From assembly GCF_009858245.1 (NCBI RefSeq), contig NZ_VMSB01000001.1:1488001-1552000 (forward strand): a stretch of 64,000 bases of DNA, given 5' to 3'. The stretch is from Ornithinibacter aureus (GTDB lineage Bacteria; Actinomycetota; Actinomycetes; Actinomycetales; Dermatophilaceae). Shown here one piece after another: positions 1 to 8,226 of this stretch (positions are counted from its first letter, which is position 1; the number at the start of each line of letters is the position of its first letter). A program made the position numbers and the translations under genes. The notes below the pieces were generated by a model. That model saw only the letters and a list, made by a program, of their open reading frames with translations, was not told the DNA's origin and searched no databases.

Positions 1-478
1 CCGTGGCGGCGCGCGTGGGCGTGGCCGTCGCTGCCACGAGGGGGGTCACGGTGGCCAGGGCAGGCCGACCGGTGCCGGGTGCGGGAACCATGGTCAGGCT
101 CCAGGCGGCGGCTGCGGAGATCCCGGCGGCCGCAGCGGCGATCACCGTGGCGCGCAGCGGGCTGCGGTGGCAGGGCGGAGCACCGGGAGCGAGCAGCCGC
201 AGGGGGTCGGGCGCAGGGCTCGGCGGGGTGCTCGTGCGGGGCATGTCAGCAGCCATCGTGCTGCCGAGCGCGAGCAGGGTGGTGCGCAGGTCCCCCGGCA
301 TGGTCGGGGCTCCGGCCAGGGCGCTGCGCAGCCGACGCTCCTGGTCGACGGCGTGGCCGCAGACCTGACAGGTCACGAGGTGCCGGTCCCACGCCCACTG
401 GCGGTTCAGGGGAAGGCGCCCGGCGGCGTACTCGGTGAGCTCGTCGTCGAGGCACTGCACCCGGGCGGAGTGGGTCAT
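1..478 (-). CDS. rseA: Zinc-binding anti-sigma factor (RseA-like), partial
   Basis: Partial gene: the 3' end lies beyond the left edge, leaving about 159 codons. The start ATG at 478 overlaps the TGA of the sigma-factor gene in an ATGA arrangement, so the two are translationally coupled. The N-terminus ([14 protein letters not shown]...) carries H33-x3-C37-x2-C40, the zinc-associated anti-sigma signature. After a Pro/Ala-rich linker there is one probable membrane segment near residues 110-128 ([18 protein letters not shown]). It is expected to bind and inhibit the neighbouring ECF sigma factor at the inner face of the membrane and release it under envelope or redox stress. Symbol follows the actinobacterial sigE-rseA locus. 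Confidence 0.8.
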   Translation of the reverse strand, partial: MTHSARVQCLDDELTEYAAGRLPLNRQWAWDRHLVTCQVCGHAVDQERRLRSALAGAPTMPGDLRTTLLALGSTMAADMPRTSTPPSPAPDPLRLLAPGAPPCHRSPLRATVIAAAAAGISAAAAWSLTMVPAPGTGRPALATVTPLVAATATPTRAAT

Positions 479-1098
479 ACGACCCCCGCGGCGGGTCGAC
501 GGATGATCCGGCCCGTGCTCCTCGTGGGGGCGCTCGTGGTCGGCTGCGGTGCACGGTGGGCCAACGACTCGCGCAGCTGGGCGCGGCCTCGGTGGATGCG
601 CGAGCGCACGGTGCCGAGCTTGATGCCCAAGGTCGCGGCGACCTCCTCGTACGACAGCCCCTCGATGTCGCACAGCACGACAGCGGCCCGGAAGTCCGGG
701 GAGAGTGCGTCGAGGGCACGCTGCACGTCGTCGTCGAAGTGGGCGTCGTGGTAGGCCTGCTCGGGGCCGGGGCCGCGCCCCTCGAGGCGGGCGGCCGACT
801 CGTCGGAGAGGGCGTCGAAGCGGATCCGCTGCTTGCGACGCATCTTGTCGAGGAAGACGTTGGTCGTGATGCGGTGCAGCCAGCCCTCGAACGTGCCGGG
901 CTGGTAGGTGTGCAGCGACCGGAACACCCGGACGAACACGTCCTGGGTGAGGTCCTCGGCGTCGTGGACGTTCCCCGTCAGGCGGTACGCGAGCCGGTAC
1001 ACCCGTGCGGAGTGCTGCTCGACGACCTCCTGCCACGTCGGGGGCACCCAACCGGCAGCCGGCAGGTCGCCGGTCCGCACGGCATCCGTCGTCGTCAT
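475..1098 (-). CDS. sigE: ECF RNA polymerase sigma factor, SigE type
   Basis: A 207-residue protein if started at ATG 1098, where GAGGGAAGAG gives a reasonable ribosome site. ATG 1125 and 1134 are in-frame alternatives, but the only purine-rich stretch before 1125 abuts the codon. Region 2 (about residues 24-90) includes [25 protein letters not shown] and the -10-reading [18 protein letters not shown]. Region 4 (about 130-180) contains [25 protein letters not shown], a helix-turn-helix. It directs polymerase to envelope-stress promoters. The divergent O-methyltransferase and following anti-sigma gene reproduce the mycobacterial sigE context. A GGGAAC-type element upstream suggests autoregulation. 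Confidence 0.9.
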   Translation of the reverse strand: MTTTDAVRTGDLPAAGWVPPTWQEVVEQHSARVYRLAYRLTGNVHDAEDLTQDVFVRVFRSLHTYQPGTFEGWLHRITTNVFLDKMRRKQRIRFDALSDESAARLEGRGPGPEQAYHDAHFDDDVQRALDALSPDFRAAVVLCDIEGLSYEEVAATLGIKLGTVRSRIHRGRAQLRESLAHRAPQPTTSAPTRSTGRIIRRPAAGVV

Positions 1099-1136
1099 CG
1101 TCTCTTCCCTCACCGAGCTGCTCATGTCACCCATCG

Positions 1137-1164
1137 ATACGCGTCCAGTCCGACAATTGTTCCC
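1137..1164 (-). promoter_or_regulatory. Possible ECF-type autoregulatory promoter of sigE
   Basis: On the minus strand GGGAAC (1164-1159) is followed after 17 bases by CGTAT (1141-1137), resembling ECF promoters of the GGAAC-N16/18-CGTT kind. It lies about 40 bases before the chosen sigE start. Inference from pattern only. Confidence 0.4.
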
Positions 1165-1223
1165 GGATTCCCTGAACAAACGCTGGGAACGTGCGTCGGC
1201 TCCTGCGACCACGCCCCGGGCCA

Positions 1224-1229
1224 TAGGGT
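1224..1229 (+). promoter_or_regulatory. -10 hexamer TAGGGT, leaderless start of the O-methyltransferase gene
   Basis: TAGGGT ends 6 bases before ATG 1236 and no Shine-Dalgarno sequence lies between, so transcription probably begins at the start codon. Confidence 0.5.
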
Positions 1230-1235
1230 TGGGCC

Positions 1236-1871
1236 ATGAGCACCCTGAGGCCCGCCAGCTGGACGTACACCGAGGAGTTCGTGACCGAGCCGGAGGTCAT
1301 CGAGAACGCCCGACGGCGCGGTCTGGAGTTCGGCGACGCTTCCCCGGTCGGCACGGGCGCCGGGGCGATGCTGCGCGTCGTCGCGGCCGCTGTCCAGGCG
1401 CGGCACGTCGTCGAGATCGGCACGGGGGCCGGCACGTCGGGCCTGTGGCTGCTCTCCGGCATGCCCGACGACGGGGTCCTCACGACCATCGACTCCTCCG
1501 CCGAGCACCAGCGAGCCGCCCGCGAGGCCTACGCGGAGGCCGGCTACGCCCACCAGCGCACCCGCGTCATCACCGGGGACGCCGCCGAGGTGCTGCCCCG
1601 GATGACCGACGGCGCCTACGACCTGGTCGTCATCGACGCCGACAAGAGCGGTTACCCCACGTACGTCGAGCACGCGATCCGGCTGCTGCGACCGGGTGGA
1701 GTGCTCGCGATGGACAACATGCTCTGGCACGACCAGGTGGCCGACCCCGCAGCTCGCGACGCGACGACGAGCACCCTGCGCGACCTCGGCAAGGCGCTGC
1801 GCGACAACGACCAGCTCACGACGACCCTGCTGCCGGTGAGTGACGGGCTGCTCGTCGCCGTCAAGCGCTGA
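1236..1871 (+). CDS. SAM-dependent O-methyltransferase (class I, COMT/MdmC-like)
   Basis: 211 residues, the usual size for family 3 O-methyltransferases. SAM-binding motif I is [15 protein letters not shown] near residues 57-71; [12 protein letters not shown] carries the acidic/metal-ligand motif and [10 protein letters not shown] is motif III. It should transfer methyl groups from S-adenosylmethionine to hydroxyls of small molecules in the cytoplasm; the substrate cannot be read from sequence. It is divergent from sigE, the same arrangement as the mycobacterial orthologue next to sigE. TAGGGT just before the ATG suggests a leaderless mRNA. Confidence 0.85.
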   Translation: MSTLRPASWTYTEEFVTEPEVIENARRRGLEFGDASPVGTGAGAMLRVVAAAVQARHVVEIGTGAGTSGLWLLSGMPDDGVLTTIDSSAEHQRAAREAYAEAGYAHQRTRVITGDAAEVLPRMTDGAYDLVVIDADKSGYPTYVEHAIRLLRPGGVLAMDNMLWHDQVADPAARDATTSTLRDLGKALRDNDQLTTTLLPVSDGLLVAVKR

Positions 1872-1880
1872 GGCGAGCGC

Positions 1881-2237
1881 TCAGCTGACCTCGGGGCCCG
1901 CCCCACGGCGGAACCCGGCGGGGCCCTCGGCGATCGCGACGACCTCCCAGTCCTCGATGGCGATCGGCGCGGAGCCGATCATCACGCTGCCCGGTGCCGT
2001 GGCGGCGCCGGGCTCGAAGCTCTCGCGGAACACCGTGCGGTCCTGCTCGGAGTCGAAGACGTAGGTGCCCTCGAACCACTCACCCTCGCGCATGCGCCAC
2101 ACCTTGAAGGCGAGGCCGTCGAGGAACATGAACCGGGCGATGGAGGTGCCGACGACGTACTCGCGCAGCTGCTCGGCGGCATCCGCCGGGGCGTCTTCCA
2201 GCGACCAGCGGACGGTCAGCCCGTAACCGGCGTTCAT
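1881..2237 (-). CDS. Conserved hypothetical, possible YdhR/ABM-like dimeric alpha-beta barrel
   Basis: 118 residues from ATG 2237, which overlaps the pepA TGA (ATGA), so it is co-translated with pepA. A longer reading frame upstream lies inside pepA and is rejected. The middle (FLDGLAFKVWRMREGEWFEG, then TYVFDSEQDRTVFRESF) resembles putative YdhR-type monooxygenases, where a Gly-Leu turn is followed by a Trp-containing strand and a 'variation of display in a box' helix. No catalytic residues are evident. The function is not recognised with certainty; the YdhR link is inference. Confidence 0.7.
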   Translation of the reverse strand: MNAGYGLTVRWSLEDAPADAAEQLREYVVGTSIARFMFLDGLAFKVWRMREGEWFEGTYVFDSEQDRTVFRESFEPGAATAPGSVMIGSAPIAIEDWEVVAIAEGPAGFRRGAGPEVS

Positions 2238-3766
2238 GCCATCTCCTCCAGCCACCGCAGCAGCAGTCGTGTCCCGAAACCGGTGGCCCCCTTGGCGGAG
2301 GTGCCGGCGTCGACGTCCGAGCGGCCGGTGCCTGCGATGTCGAGGTGCGCCCACAGGCGATCCCCGACGAACTCCCGAAGGAACAGGGCCGCAGTCACCG
2401 CACCGCCACCCACGCCAGGAGCGATGTGGGCGACGTCGGCGACGTCGGAGTCGAGGGCTCGACGGTAGGTCTGCGCGAGGGGCATCGGCCACAGCGTCTC
2501 ACCAGTCGTCGCCCCGGCGGCCTCGAGCGCGGCGCCCAGGGCCGCGTCGGTGGCGAAGACCGGTGCGATGGTTCGCCCCAGCGCGATGCGCGCGGCACCG
2601 GTGAGGGTCGCGACGTCGACCAGGACCGTGGGATCGAGTGCGGCATCGGCGTAGGCGAGTGCGTCGGCGAGCACGATGCGGCCCTCCGCGTCGGTGTTGC
2701 CGATCTCGACGGTGCGACCGCCGTACTGGGTCACGACGTCCCCCGGCCGGTACGAGGCCCCGTCGACGGCGTTCTCGGCCAGGGCGAGCAGACCGGTGAC
2801 CCGCACCGCGACCCCGAGCTCGTGGCAGGCGGCCACGACGGCCAGGACGATGGCCGCTCCGGACATGTCGGTCTTCATCCCGACCATGCCGTCGACCGGT
2901 TTGACCTGGAGGCCACCGGTGTCGAACGTGATGCCCTTGCCCACCAGCACGACACGTGGGGTCGCAGCGGTGGCGCCGTCCGGGACGTGGTCGAGCTGGA
3001 CGAGGCGAGGCGGCGTGGCCGACCCCGACCCCACGGCGATCAGGCCACCGAAGCCCTCCCGCGCGAGCTGGCGCTCGTCCCACACCCGCACGTCGAGGTG
3101 GCTCTGCTTCGCCACGGCCCTGGCCTGCCGGGCCAACCAGGCCGGGTTCTTGGTGTTCGACGGCGTCATCGACAGGCCTCGGGCGAGCAGCTGAGCCCGT
3201 GCCCGGGCCACGGCCGCTGCGACGGTCGCGGCCTCCTCGGTGCCGGTGACCACGGCCTCGGATGCCGGGTGCGTCACCACCGTGGGCCCCTTGCGGGTCC
3301 AGCGGGGAGACGACCACGAGGCGAGCACGGCGGCCTCGACGTAGGCCACGAGGGCCTGCCCACCGGCATCCCCCGCCACGGCGTGCAGCACCCGAGAGCG
3401 GCCACGGGTCGCGCGACCGATGGCGGCCCCGGCACTGCGCCACGCGGCATCCGAGCCGTCGTCGACGCCCACGAGGAGCACGCGGCGCACGGCGTGCGCA
3501 CCGGGAGCCAGGGGAATGGTCGTCAGTGCCCCGGCGCTGGTGCTGGGCTCGAACGTCGCGAGGACGTCATCGGCGGTGACGCCGAGCGCCGCCAGGGCGG
3601 TGCGGGCGCCCGTGTCGCTGAGGGCGTCATCGGCGCCGACGACCGCGACGAGGGCGGTGCCCTCCGGGTCGCTCCCACCGGACGTGGCCGCGAGGGCCGC
3701 CCCGAGGTCGGGCAGCACGCTCCACGAGGAGGTGGCGGGGTGGCGCAGGACGTCGACTCGGGGCAC
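2234..3766 (-). CDS. pepA: Leucyl aminopeptidase, M17 family
   Basis: 510 residues starting with GTG. The C-terminal catalytic domain shows the M17 signature NTDAEGRIVLAD, and VGKGITFDTGG with KTDMSGA, which carry the metal ligands (Lys, Asp, Asp, Glu). It releases N-terminal amino acids from peptides in the cytoplasm as a two-metal, usually hexameric enzyme, in protein and glutathione/mycothiol-conjugate turnover. The N-terminal domain (residues 1-170) is Ala/Val-rich and poorly conserved, as usual. TAGGGT (3778-3773) stands 6 bases before GTG, pointing to a leaderless transcript. A 118-residue protein is translated from the overlapping stop. Confidence 0.93.
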   Translation of the reverse strand: MPRVDVLRHPATSSWSVLPDLGAALAATSGGSDPEGTALVAVVGADDALSDTGARTALAALGVTADDVLATFEPSTSAGALTTIPLAPGAHAVRRVLLVGVDDGSDAAWRSAGAAIGRATRGRSRVLHAVAGDAGGQALVAYVEAAVLASWSSPRWTRKGPTVVTHPASEAVVTGTEEAATVAAAVARARAQLLARGLSMTPSNTKNPAWLARQARAVAKQSHLDVRVWDERQLAREGFGGLIAVGSGSATPPRLVQLDHVPDGATAATPRVVLVGKGITFDTGGLQVKPVDGMVGMKTDMSGAAIVLAVVAACHELGVAVRVTGLLALAENAVDGASYRPGDVVTQYGGRTVEIGNTDAEGRIVLADALAYADAALDPTVLVDVATLTGAARIALGRTIAPVFATDAALGAALEAAGATTGETLWPMPLAQTYRRALDSDVADVAHIAPGVGGGAVTAALFLREFVGDRLWAHLDIAGTGRSDVDAGTSAKGATGFGTRLLLRWLEEMA

Positions 3767-3772
3767 CGTTCG

Positions 3773-3778
3773 ACCCTA
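3773..3778 (-). promoter_or_regulatory. -10 hexamer TAGGGT, leaderless start of pepA
   Basis: Six bases separate the hexamer from the GTG at 3766; there is no ribosome site between them. Confidence 0.45.
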
Positions 3779-3800
3779 CCGAGCGGGCCGGCCCGACACG

Positions 3801-3838
3801 CGCCGAGGCCCCCACCGGTCTCGGTGGGGGCCTCGGCG
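3801..3838 (-). terminator. 17-bp perfect hairpin downstream of the DUF3117 gene
   Basis: Arms 3801-3817 and 3822-3838 are exact reverse complements with a 4-base GTCT loop. It lies 20 bases beyond the DUF3117 stop and just before the pepA promoter on the same strand, so it should separate the two transcripts. There is no U tract, common for actinobacterial terminators. Confidence 0.75.
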
Positions 3839-3857
3839 TGGAGGTGTCAGGCGTGGG

Positions 3858-4031
3858 TCACGCCAGACCTTCGCAGTTGTCGATCGCGGCGCCCAGGGCG
3901 CGCACCTCGTCGGGAGTCATCTCGACGACGAGTCGCCCCCCACCCTCCAGAGGCATGCGAAGGACGATGCCACGACCTTCCTTGGTGACCTCGAGCGGGC
4001 CGTCGCCCGTCCTCGGCTTCATTGCCGCCAT
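3858..4031 (-). CDS. DUF3117 small conserved actinobacterial protein
   Basis: A 57-residue protein, MAAMKPRTGDGPLEVTKEGR at the N-terminus and ending in ALGAAIDNCEGLA. It matches the highly conserved DUF3117 family of Actinobacteria (Rv1211-like, from memory), whose function is unknown. The start is ATG 4031 behind GGAAGGGATTTGATCC, a weak ribosome site. It is compact, soluble, and has no membrane segment. A strong hairpin follows the stop. It lies downstream of a mannosyltransferase gene on the same strand with a 135-base gap. Confidence 0.88.
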   Translation of the reverse strand: MAAMKPRTGDGPLEVTKEGRGIVLRMPLEGGGRLVVEMTPDEVRALGAAIDNCEGLA

Positions 4032-4166
4032 GGATCAAATCCCTTCCTCGCCGCGGCGCCGTCTGGTGCGTGCCGCGTGGTGTCCGACGCCGGAGGGCCG
4101 GAATGCTGGTCCATTATCCCGCAGCGGTGCGGCGTGACGAAATCCGGCTCATCGCACGGCGGTCCG

Positions 4167-5462
4167 TCACGGCGGGAAGGAGCCCCACGGGGTGTAGACG
4201 AGCAGGGCCGCGGTCCACCAGAAGAGCCCGGCGACGACGACGACGAGGACGACCGCGACCCGTCGGCGCCAGTGGGGCACGACGCTCTCGCCGTTCGCCG
4301 TGCGCATCGCCACCGAGGCCACCAGGGCGGCCAGCGGGAAGTCCAGGAGGAGGAAGCGCCACATGCTCGTGATGGGGCGCACGACCGCGAACAGGTACAG
4401 CGGGTAGGCGAGCGCCCAGGCGCGGGCCTCGATGCAGATCCACCGGCCGTGGCGGCCGAGCACGAGGGCCACGTACGTGCCGAGCAGGGCGACGAGCACG
4501 ACGACTCCCGCGACGCCCTTGCCCTGCCAGGCCCACTCCACCCAGAGCACGAACGGGCCCTTGTCGGGGCGTTGGCCCCACGCCGCCTGCACGTCGAAGA
4601 ACGCCGTCGGGACCCCCGTGGCCACCGCGGCCACGACGGGCCAGGCCACGCCGCTCGCCCCGACCGCCGCGAGCATGACGAGGGCTCGCCACCGCTGACC
4701 GTGGAGCGGGGGGATGCCGGCCGCCCCGTCCTCGCGCCAGCGCACCACGAGGTGGATGAGGACGGCCACACCGAGCGCGGGGGCGACTCCCCGGGCAAAC
4801 CCCAAGGGGATGGCGACCAGCGCCACGAGGAGGTAGCTGCGCCGGATGAGCAGGAGCAGTGCCCCGGCAACCAGCGCGACGGCCAGGGCCTCGGTGTACG
4901 GCTTGAGCATGACGGCGGTCGTCGGATAGAAGCACCAGAGGCCGGCGGCCACGAGGGCCAGCCGGTCGCGCTGGGGCTGACGGTCAGCGTGCTCACCCGA
5001 GCGCAGGACCGCCCAGATGAGCAGGGCGGCGATCCCGCCGAGGACGACGTTGAGCACCACCCCGGCGACGGTGAACGGCATCCCCGTCACCATGAGGAGC
5101 TTCACGAGGTAGGGGTAGAGCGGGTAGAACGCCCAGGCGCTGTACGTGACGCGACCGGTGTCGGCGTCGACCGGCAGCGGGACGGGGTAGCCCTCCTGTG
5201 CGATCCGCTGGTACCAGACGCCGTCCCACAGCCCGAACATGTCGCCGAGGCCGGGGTTGTCGTGGCCCACGCCGGCCGGGGTCTGGAACCAGGTGGCCGC
5301 GACCCAGAGCGCGAGCAGCGCCACGAGGCGGGAGGCGGCATAGACGGCGAGGATGGTGCGTACCGGGTGGTTCAGGGCACGCGCACCGAGGGCGTGCCTG
5401 CCCTCCGAGGTCAACAGGCTCGGCCGCACGGGCTGCGCCGGGGACCGGTCAACCAGCGCCAT
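4167..5462 (-). CDS. PIG-V-like GT-C mannosyltransferase, integral membrane
   Basis: 431 residues with about ten hydrophobic segments. After the first membrane helix comes FGLWDGVWYQRIAQEGYP, then YSAWAFYPLYPYLVKLL. The W-D-x-x-x-Y and F-Y-P-L-Y-P motifs are typical of PIG-V/GT76-type polyprenyl-phosphomannose-dependent enzymes. The acidic residue in the first extracytoplasmic loop is the expected catalytic position. Its ATG (5462) overlaps the end of the upstream glycosyltransferase gene by 14 bases. Likely role: adding mannose to an envelope glycolipid or protein; the acceptor is unknown. Confidence 0.75.
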   Translation of the reverse strand: MALVDRSPAQPVRPSLLTSEGRHALGARALNHPVRTILAVYAASRLVALLALWVAATWFQTPAGVGHDNPGLGDMFGLWDGVWYQRIAQEGYPVPLPVDADTGRVTYSAWAFYPLYPYLVKLLMVTGMPFTVAGVVLNVVLGGIAALLIWAVLRSGEHADRQPQRDRLALVAAGLWCFYPTTAVMLKPYTEALAVALVAGALLLLIRRSYLLVALVAIPLGFARGVAPALGVAVLIHLVVRWREDGAAGIPPLHGQRWRALVMLAAVGASGVAWPVVAAVATGVPTAFFDVQAAWGQRPDKGPFVLWVEWAWQGKGVAGVVVLVALLGTYVALVLGRHGRWICIEARAWALAYPLYLFAVVRPITSMWRFLLLDFPLAALVASVAMRTANGESVVPHWRRRVAVVLVVVVAGLFWWTAALLVYTPWGSFPP

Positions 5463-7485
5463 CGGTCACGCTCCGGACGTCCCAGACGTGGACCCCACCG
5501 GTCGTCACGGGCTCGCCGAAGGCACTGGTGAGCGAGGCCAGCAGGGCCCCCTCGGCCGGCCGGCCCTGCGGGAGCACGATGGCGTCGACCCGGCCCTGCC
5601 GCAGGTTGGTGGTGAACTCCTCGACCTGCTCGGGGGTTGCCAGCGACGGCTGGTCCGCCTCGGCGATCGCCGCCATCCACTGCGTCAGTCCCGTCGGGGT
5701 GGCGCCGTACTGGCCCCCTCGTTCGGGGGTGGTGTCCGGCCCGACGAAGTACCCGGCCACGACGGGGAACCCCCACCGGGCCTGTGCCTGCCACTCCAGG
5801 GCCCGGGTGTCACCGACCCAGGGTGCCGGCGCCGCGAGGACGGACCCGCCCTCGTCGACCCAGTCCTTCCACGACGCGTCGACGAAGAACTGCGGCATCG
5901 GAGCGCGCTGGTCGACGACGAGCGGCGTCGGGAGGACAGGAAGCAGGATGATGCCCGCGGCACCTGCGGCGGCCGCCAGGGCGGCGCCCGGGCTCGCCGA
6001 GGACCGGCCGACCGCACGCCGCACCTCCTCGGCGCCGATCGCGAGCAGGGCACCCAGCGCCGGCACCGCAATCAGGGCGAAGCGGGTCGGGAGCACGTTC
6101 TCCAGGATCGGGACGTGCTCGAACAGCAGACCGGGTGCGGGGATGCCGGTGGGTCGTCCGTTGACGACGACCTCCTCACCGAGGGAGAACCAGCAGGAGA
6201 GCACCACGACGACACCGAGCGCCTGCACGACCGGGCGCCGCCAGAGGGCGATGACGACCGCGACCGCGGCGAGCAGCAGGGGGATTCCGAAGAAGGAGTT
6301 CTCCTCGGTGCGGTTCATCGACAGCGCGGCCGACGCCCACACGTCCGCGCCCACGGTGCGCGTGGCCCGCCCCCACAGCTGCGCGAGGTCGTTGCCGCCA
6401 GGGGGGTGCCAGATGGAGGTGTAGCTGCGCGGGCCGGCGAACTGCCACCACAGCGGCACCGCGACGATGGCCAGGCAGACGGCGGCGCCGAGGGCCAGGC
6501 CGCGCGCGAGCGGGCGCAGCACCTCGCGGTGGTGGGCGAGCATCACCGGTGCGGCGATCGCCAGGCCGATGGCCGTGAGGAGCAGCACCTCCTCGCCGAT
6601 GAACACCTGCCAAGCGGCGAGCAGGCCGAGGACCACCGCGTCGCGTCGTGGGCGCCCGCCCTGCGCGAGGCGGATGACCCGGTCGACGATGAGCGGCACG
6701 AGGAACTGGGCGACGAAGTTCGGGTGGCCGTTGGCGTGCGAGATCATCCCCGGTGCGAAGCCGACGAAACCGGCGCCGATGGCCGCGAGCAGGGGGTGAA
6801 CCGCGAGGCGACAACGGAACAGCCAGAACCAGGCGGATGCCGTGAGCGCCAGTCCCAGCACCTCGACGAGCACGAACGTGGCCGACGGGCCGGCGAGCAG
6901 GGTCAGGGGCGCCAGCGGGATGCCGAGCCCGAGCACGGAGGCGTTGGCCATGAGGTTGACGCCGTCGGGGAAGTTCTGGAGGTCGGTGAACAGGGGGTTG
7001 GAGAACGTGACGAGGTTGTGGGCGGTGGCCCCGAAGTACCACTCGAAGGCCTGCTGGTCCTGCACGCCCTGGGACAGGTAGCCGCTGCGCAGGTCGGCGA
7101 CGAGGCCGGAGAGCAACCACACGGCCAGCAGGAGGTAGACCGCCGGGGCGGCGAGGTCCGAACGCCGCCACGGCACGGGGGGCGGCTCCGTCGTCGCCCG
7201 GTCGCGCTTGGTGTGCCCAGCCCGACCAGCCCGCCCTGCCCGGCTGGCGACGGGCTGGGAGTCGTCGTCGGCGGTGAGCGCCGTGGCCGGCACGGACGTC
7301 TCGGGAGACTCCGGAGCCACGACCGGATCCCCGAGCGTCGAGACCTGGGCCGCGCCCCGCAGGTGCGCGATGGCTCGATCGTGCGCGGCGACCCGGCCCT
7401 CGAGGATCCGGATGACCTCGTCGACCTGTTCGCGCCGGTACCCCCTCAGCTGTGGTCGCAGCTCGTCGTCGAGCGGAGCGGTCAT
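5449..7485 (-). CDS. Large membrane glycosyltransferase (GT-C type) with N-terminal DivIVA-like segment
   Basis: 678 residues from ATG 7485, which overlaps the stop of the SRPBCC gene (ATGA). Residues about 10-40 read LRGYRREQVDEVIRILEGRV, matching the short DivIVA domain of actinobacteria. A low-complexity linker follows (residues 45-110, with RAGRAGRAGH). From residue 115 on there are about twelve membrane helices with extracytoplasmic loop motifs VQDQQAFEWYFG and NPLFTDLQNFPDGVNLMANA, seen in actinobacterial GT-C/YfhO-like transferases. The C-terminal 150 residues form a periplasmic-type domain. The fusion suggests recruitment of a lipid-linked sugar transferase to curved polar or septal membrane. 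Donor and acceptor are unknown. Confidence 0.72.
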   Translation of the reverse strand: MTAPLDDELRPQLRGYRREQVDEVIRILEGRVAAHDRAIAHLRGAAQVSTLGDPVVAPESPETSVPATALTADDDSQPVASRAGRAGRAGHTKRDRATTEPPPVPWRRSDLAAPAVYLLLAVWLLSGLVADLRSGYLSQGVQDQQAFEWYFGATAHNLVTFSNPLFTDLQNFPDGVNLMANASVLGLGIPLAPLTLLAGPSATFVLVEVLGLALTASAWFWLFRCRLAVHPLLAAIGAGFVGFAPGMISHANGHPNFVAQFLVPLIVDRVIRLAQGGRPRRDAVVLGLLAAWQVFIGEEVLLLTAIGLAIAAPVMLAHHREVLRPLARGLALGAAVCLAIVAVPLWWQFAGPRSYTSIWHPPGGNDLAQLWGRATRTVGADVWASAALSMNRTEENSFFGIPLLLAAVAVVIALWRRPVVQALGVVVVLSCWFSLGEEVVVNGRPTGIPAPGLLFEHVPILENVLPTRFALIAVPALGALLAIGAEEVRRAVGRSSASPGAALAAAAGAAGIILLPVLPTPLVVDQRAPMPQFFVDASWKDWVDEGGSVLAAPAPWVGDTRALEWQAQARWGFPVVAGYFVGPDTTPERGGQYGATPTGLTQWMAAIAEADQPSLATPEQVEEFTTNLRQGRVDAIVLPQGRPAEGALLASLTSAFGEPVTTGGVHVWDVRSVTDGAG

Positions 7486-7913
7486 GCCGCGGCCCGGGCG
7501 AGGACCCCGTCGACGACCCTGGCGAACAGCACGGCGGCGAGGCGGTCGCCGATGGGCCTCGTGAGCGTCTTCAGCCCGGGCAGCCACAGCTCCTCCGCCC
7601 ACACGATCGACGAGCCACCGGGCCGCTGCGGGTCCGGACGGACCGTGATGTCGGCCCAGCCGTGCAGGAACCGCCCGGTCTTCACCAGCCGCAGGCGGTG
7701 CCCCGGTTCCAGTGCCGTCACGAGCATGCGGTCGGCGACGGCAATCGGCCCGAGGCGGGTCCAGGCGATGACCTCGGCGCCGAGGGACAAGCCCCGGTCG
7801 GGCACCTCGACGTCGGTCAGGGGGACGTGCTCGGTGTGCTCGGCCAGGTCGGTGAGGGCGGCAAAGGCGACAGCGGGCGCCAGCGGCGTCCGGCGGGTGA
7901 TGGTGCAGGCCAT
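7482..7913 (-). CDS. SRPBCC (START/Bet v 1-like) superfamily protein
   Basis: 143 residues from ATG 7913, four bases after the stop of the DivIVA-domain gene; it ends in an ATGA overlap with the glycosyltransferase gene. The pattern fits a polyketide-cyclase-like SRPBCC fold: it starts with TITRRTPLAPAVAFAALTDLAEH, continues through strand-rich sequence ending EELWLPGLK, and closes with a long amphipathic C-terminal helix. These proteins bind hydrophobic ligands in a central cavity. Its place in an envelope operon suggests handling of a lipid intermediate, an inference from context only. Confidence 0.65.
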   Translation of the reverse strand: MACTITRRTPLAPAVAFAALTDLAEHTEHVPLTDVEVPDRGLSLGAEVIAWTRLGPIAVADRMLVTALEPGHRLRLVKTGRFLHGWADITVRPDPQRPGGSSIVWAEELWLPGLKTLTRPIGDRLAAVLFARVVDGVLARAAA

Positions 7914-7917
7914 CGGC

Positions 7918-8217
7918 TCACTGACCTCCCGACCGGTTCTCGTCGAGCAGTCGCGCGAGCTCGGCCTCGCGTTGCGCGAGCGTCTCGTGCAGGACGTCCA
8001 GGCGGGTGTCGACGTCGTCGATGCGGTAGCCGCGCACCTCGGTGTCGAACCGCACGGCATCCACGTCGCTCGCGGTCGGCACCTCGGGGAGCCCCGTCTC
8101 CGGGGTCGTCGAGACCGCAGCGACCAACGGATCGGCGGGCACCCGCCCCGTGGCCACGCCGAGCACGACCAGGACGAGCGCGACGGCGACGAGTCCGAGG
8201 ACGAAGAGAGCAACCAC
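7918..8217 (-). CDS. DivIVA-domain small membrane protein
   Basis: 99 residues from GTG. One N-terminal membrane helix (VALFVLGLVAVALVLVVLG) is followed by a short linker and the segment EVRGYRIDDVDTRLDVLHET, then the coiled-coil-like LAQREAELARLLDE. R-G-Y-x3-x-V-D is the hallmark of the short DivIVA domain. It lies 9 bases after the LOG-family gene. It is probably a membrane-anchored polar or septal adaptor. The downstream glycosyltransferase has the same motif, so the two may be recruited by the same scaffold. Confidence 0.75.
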   Translation of the reverse strand: MVALFVLGLVAVALVLVVLGVATGRVPADPLVAAVSTTPETGLPEVPTASDVDAVRFDTEVRGYRIDDVDTRLDVLHETLAQREAELARLLDENRSGGQ

Positions 8218-8226
8218 GCCCCGATC

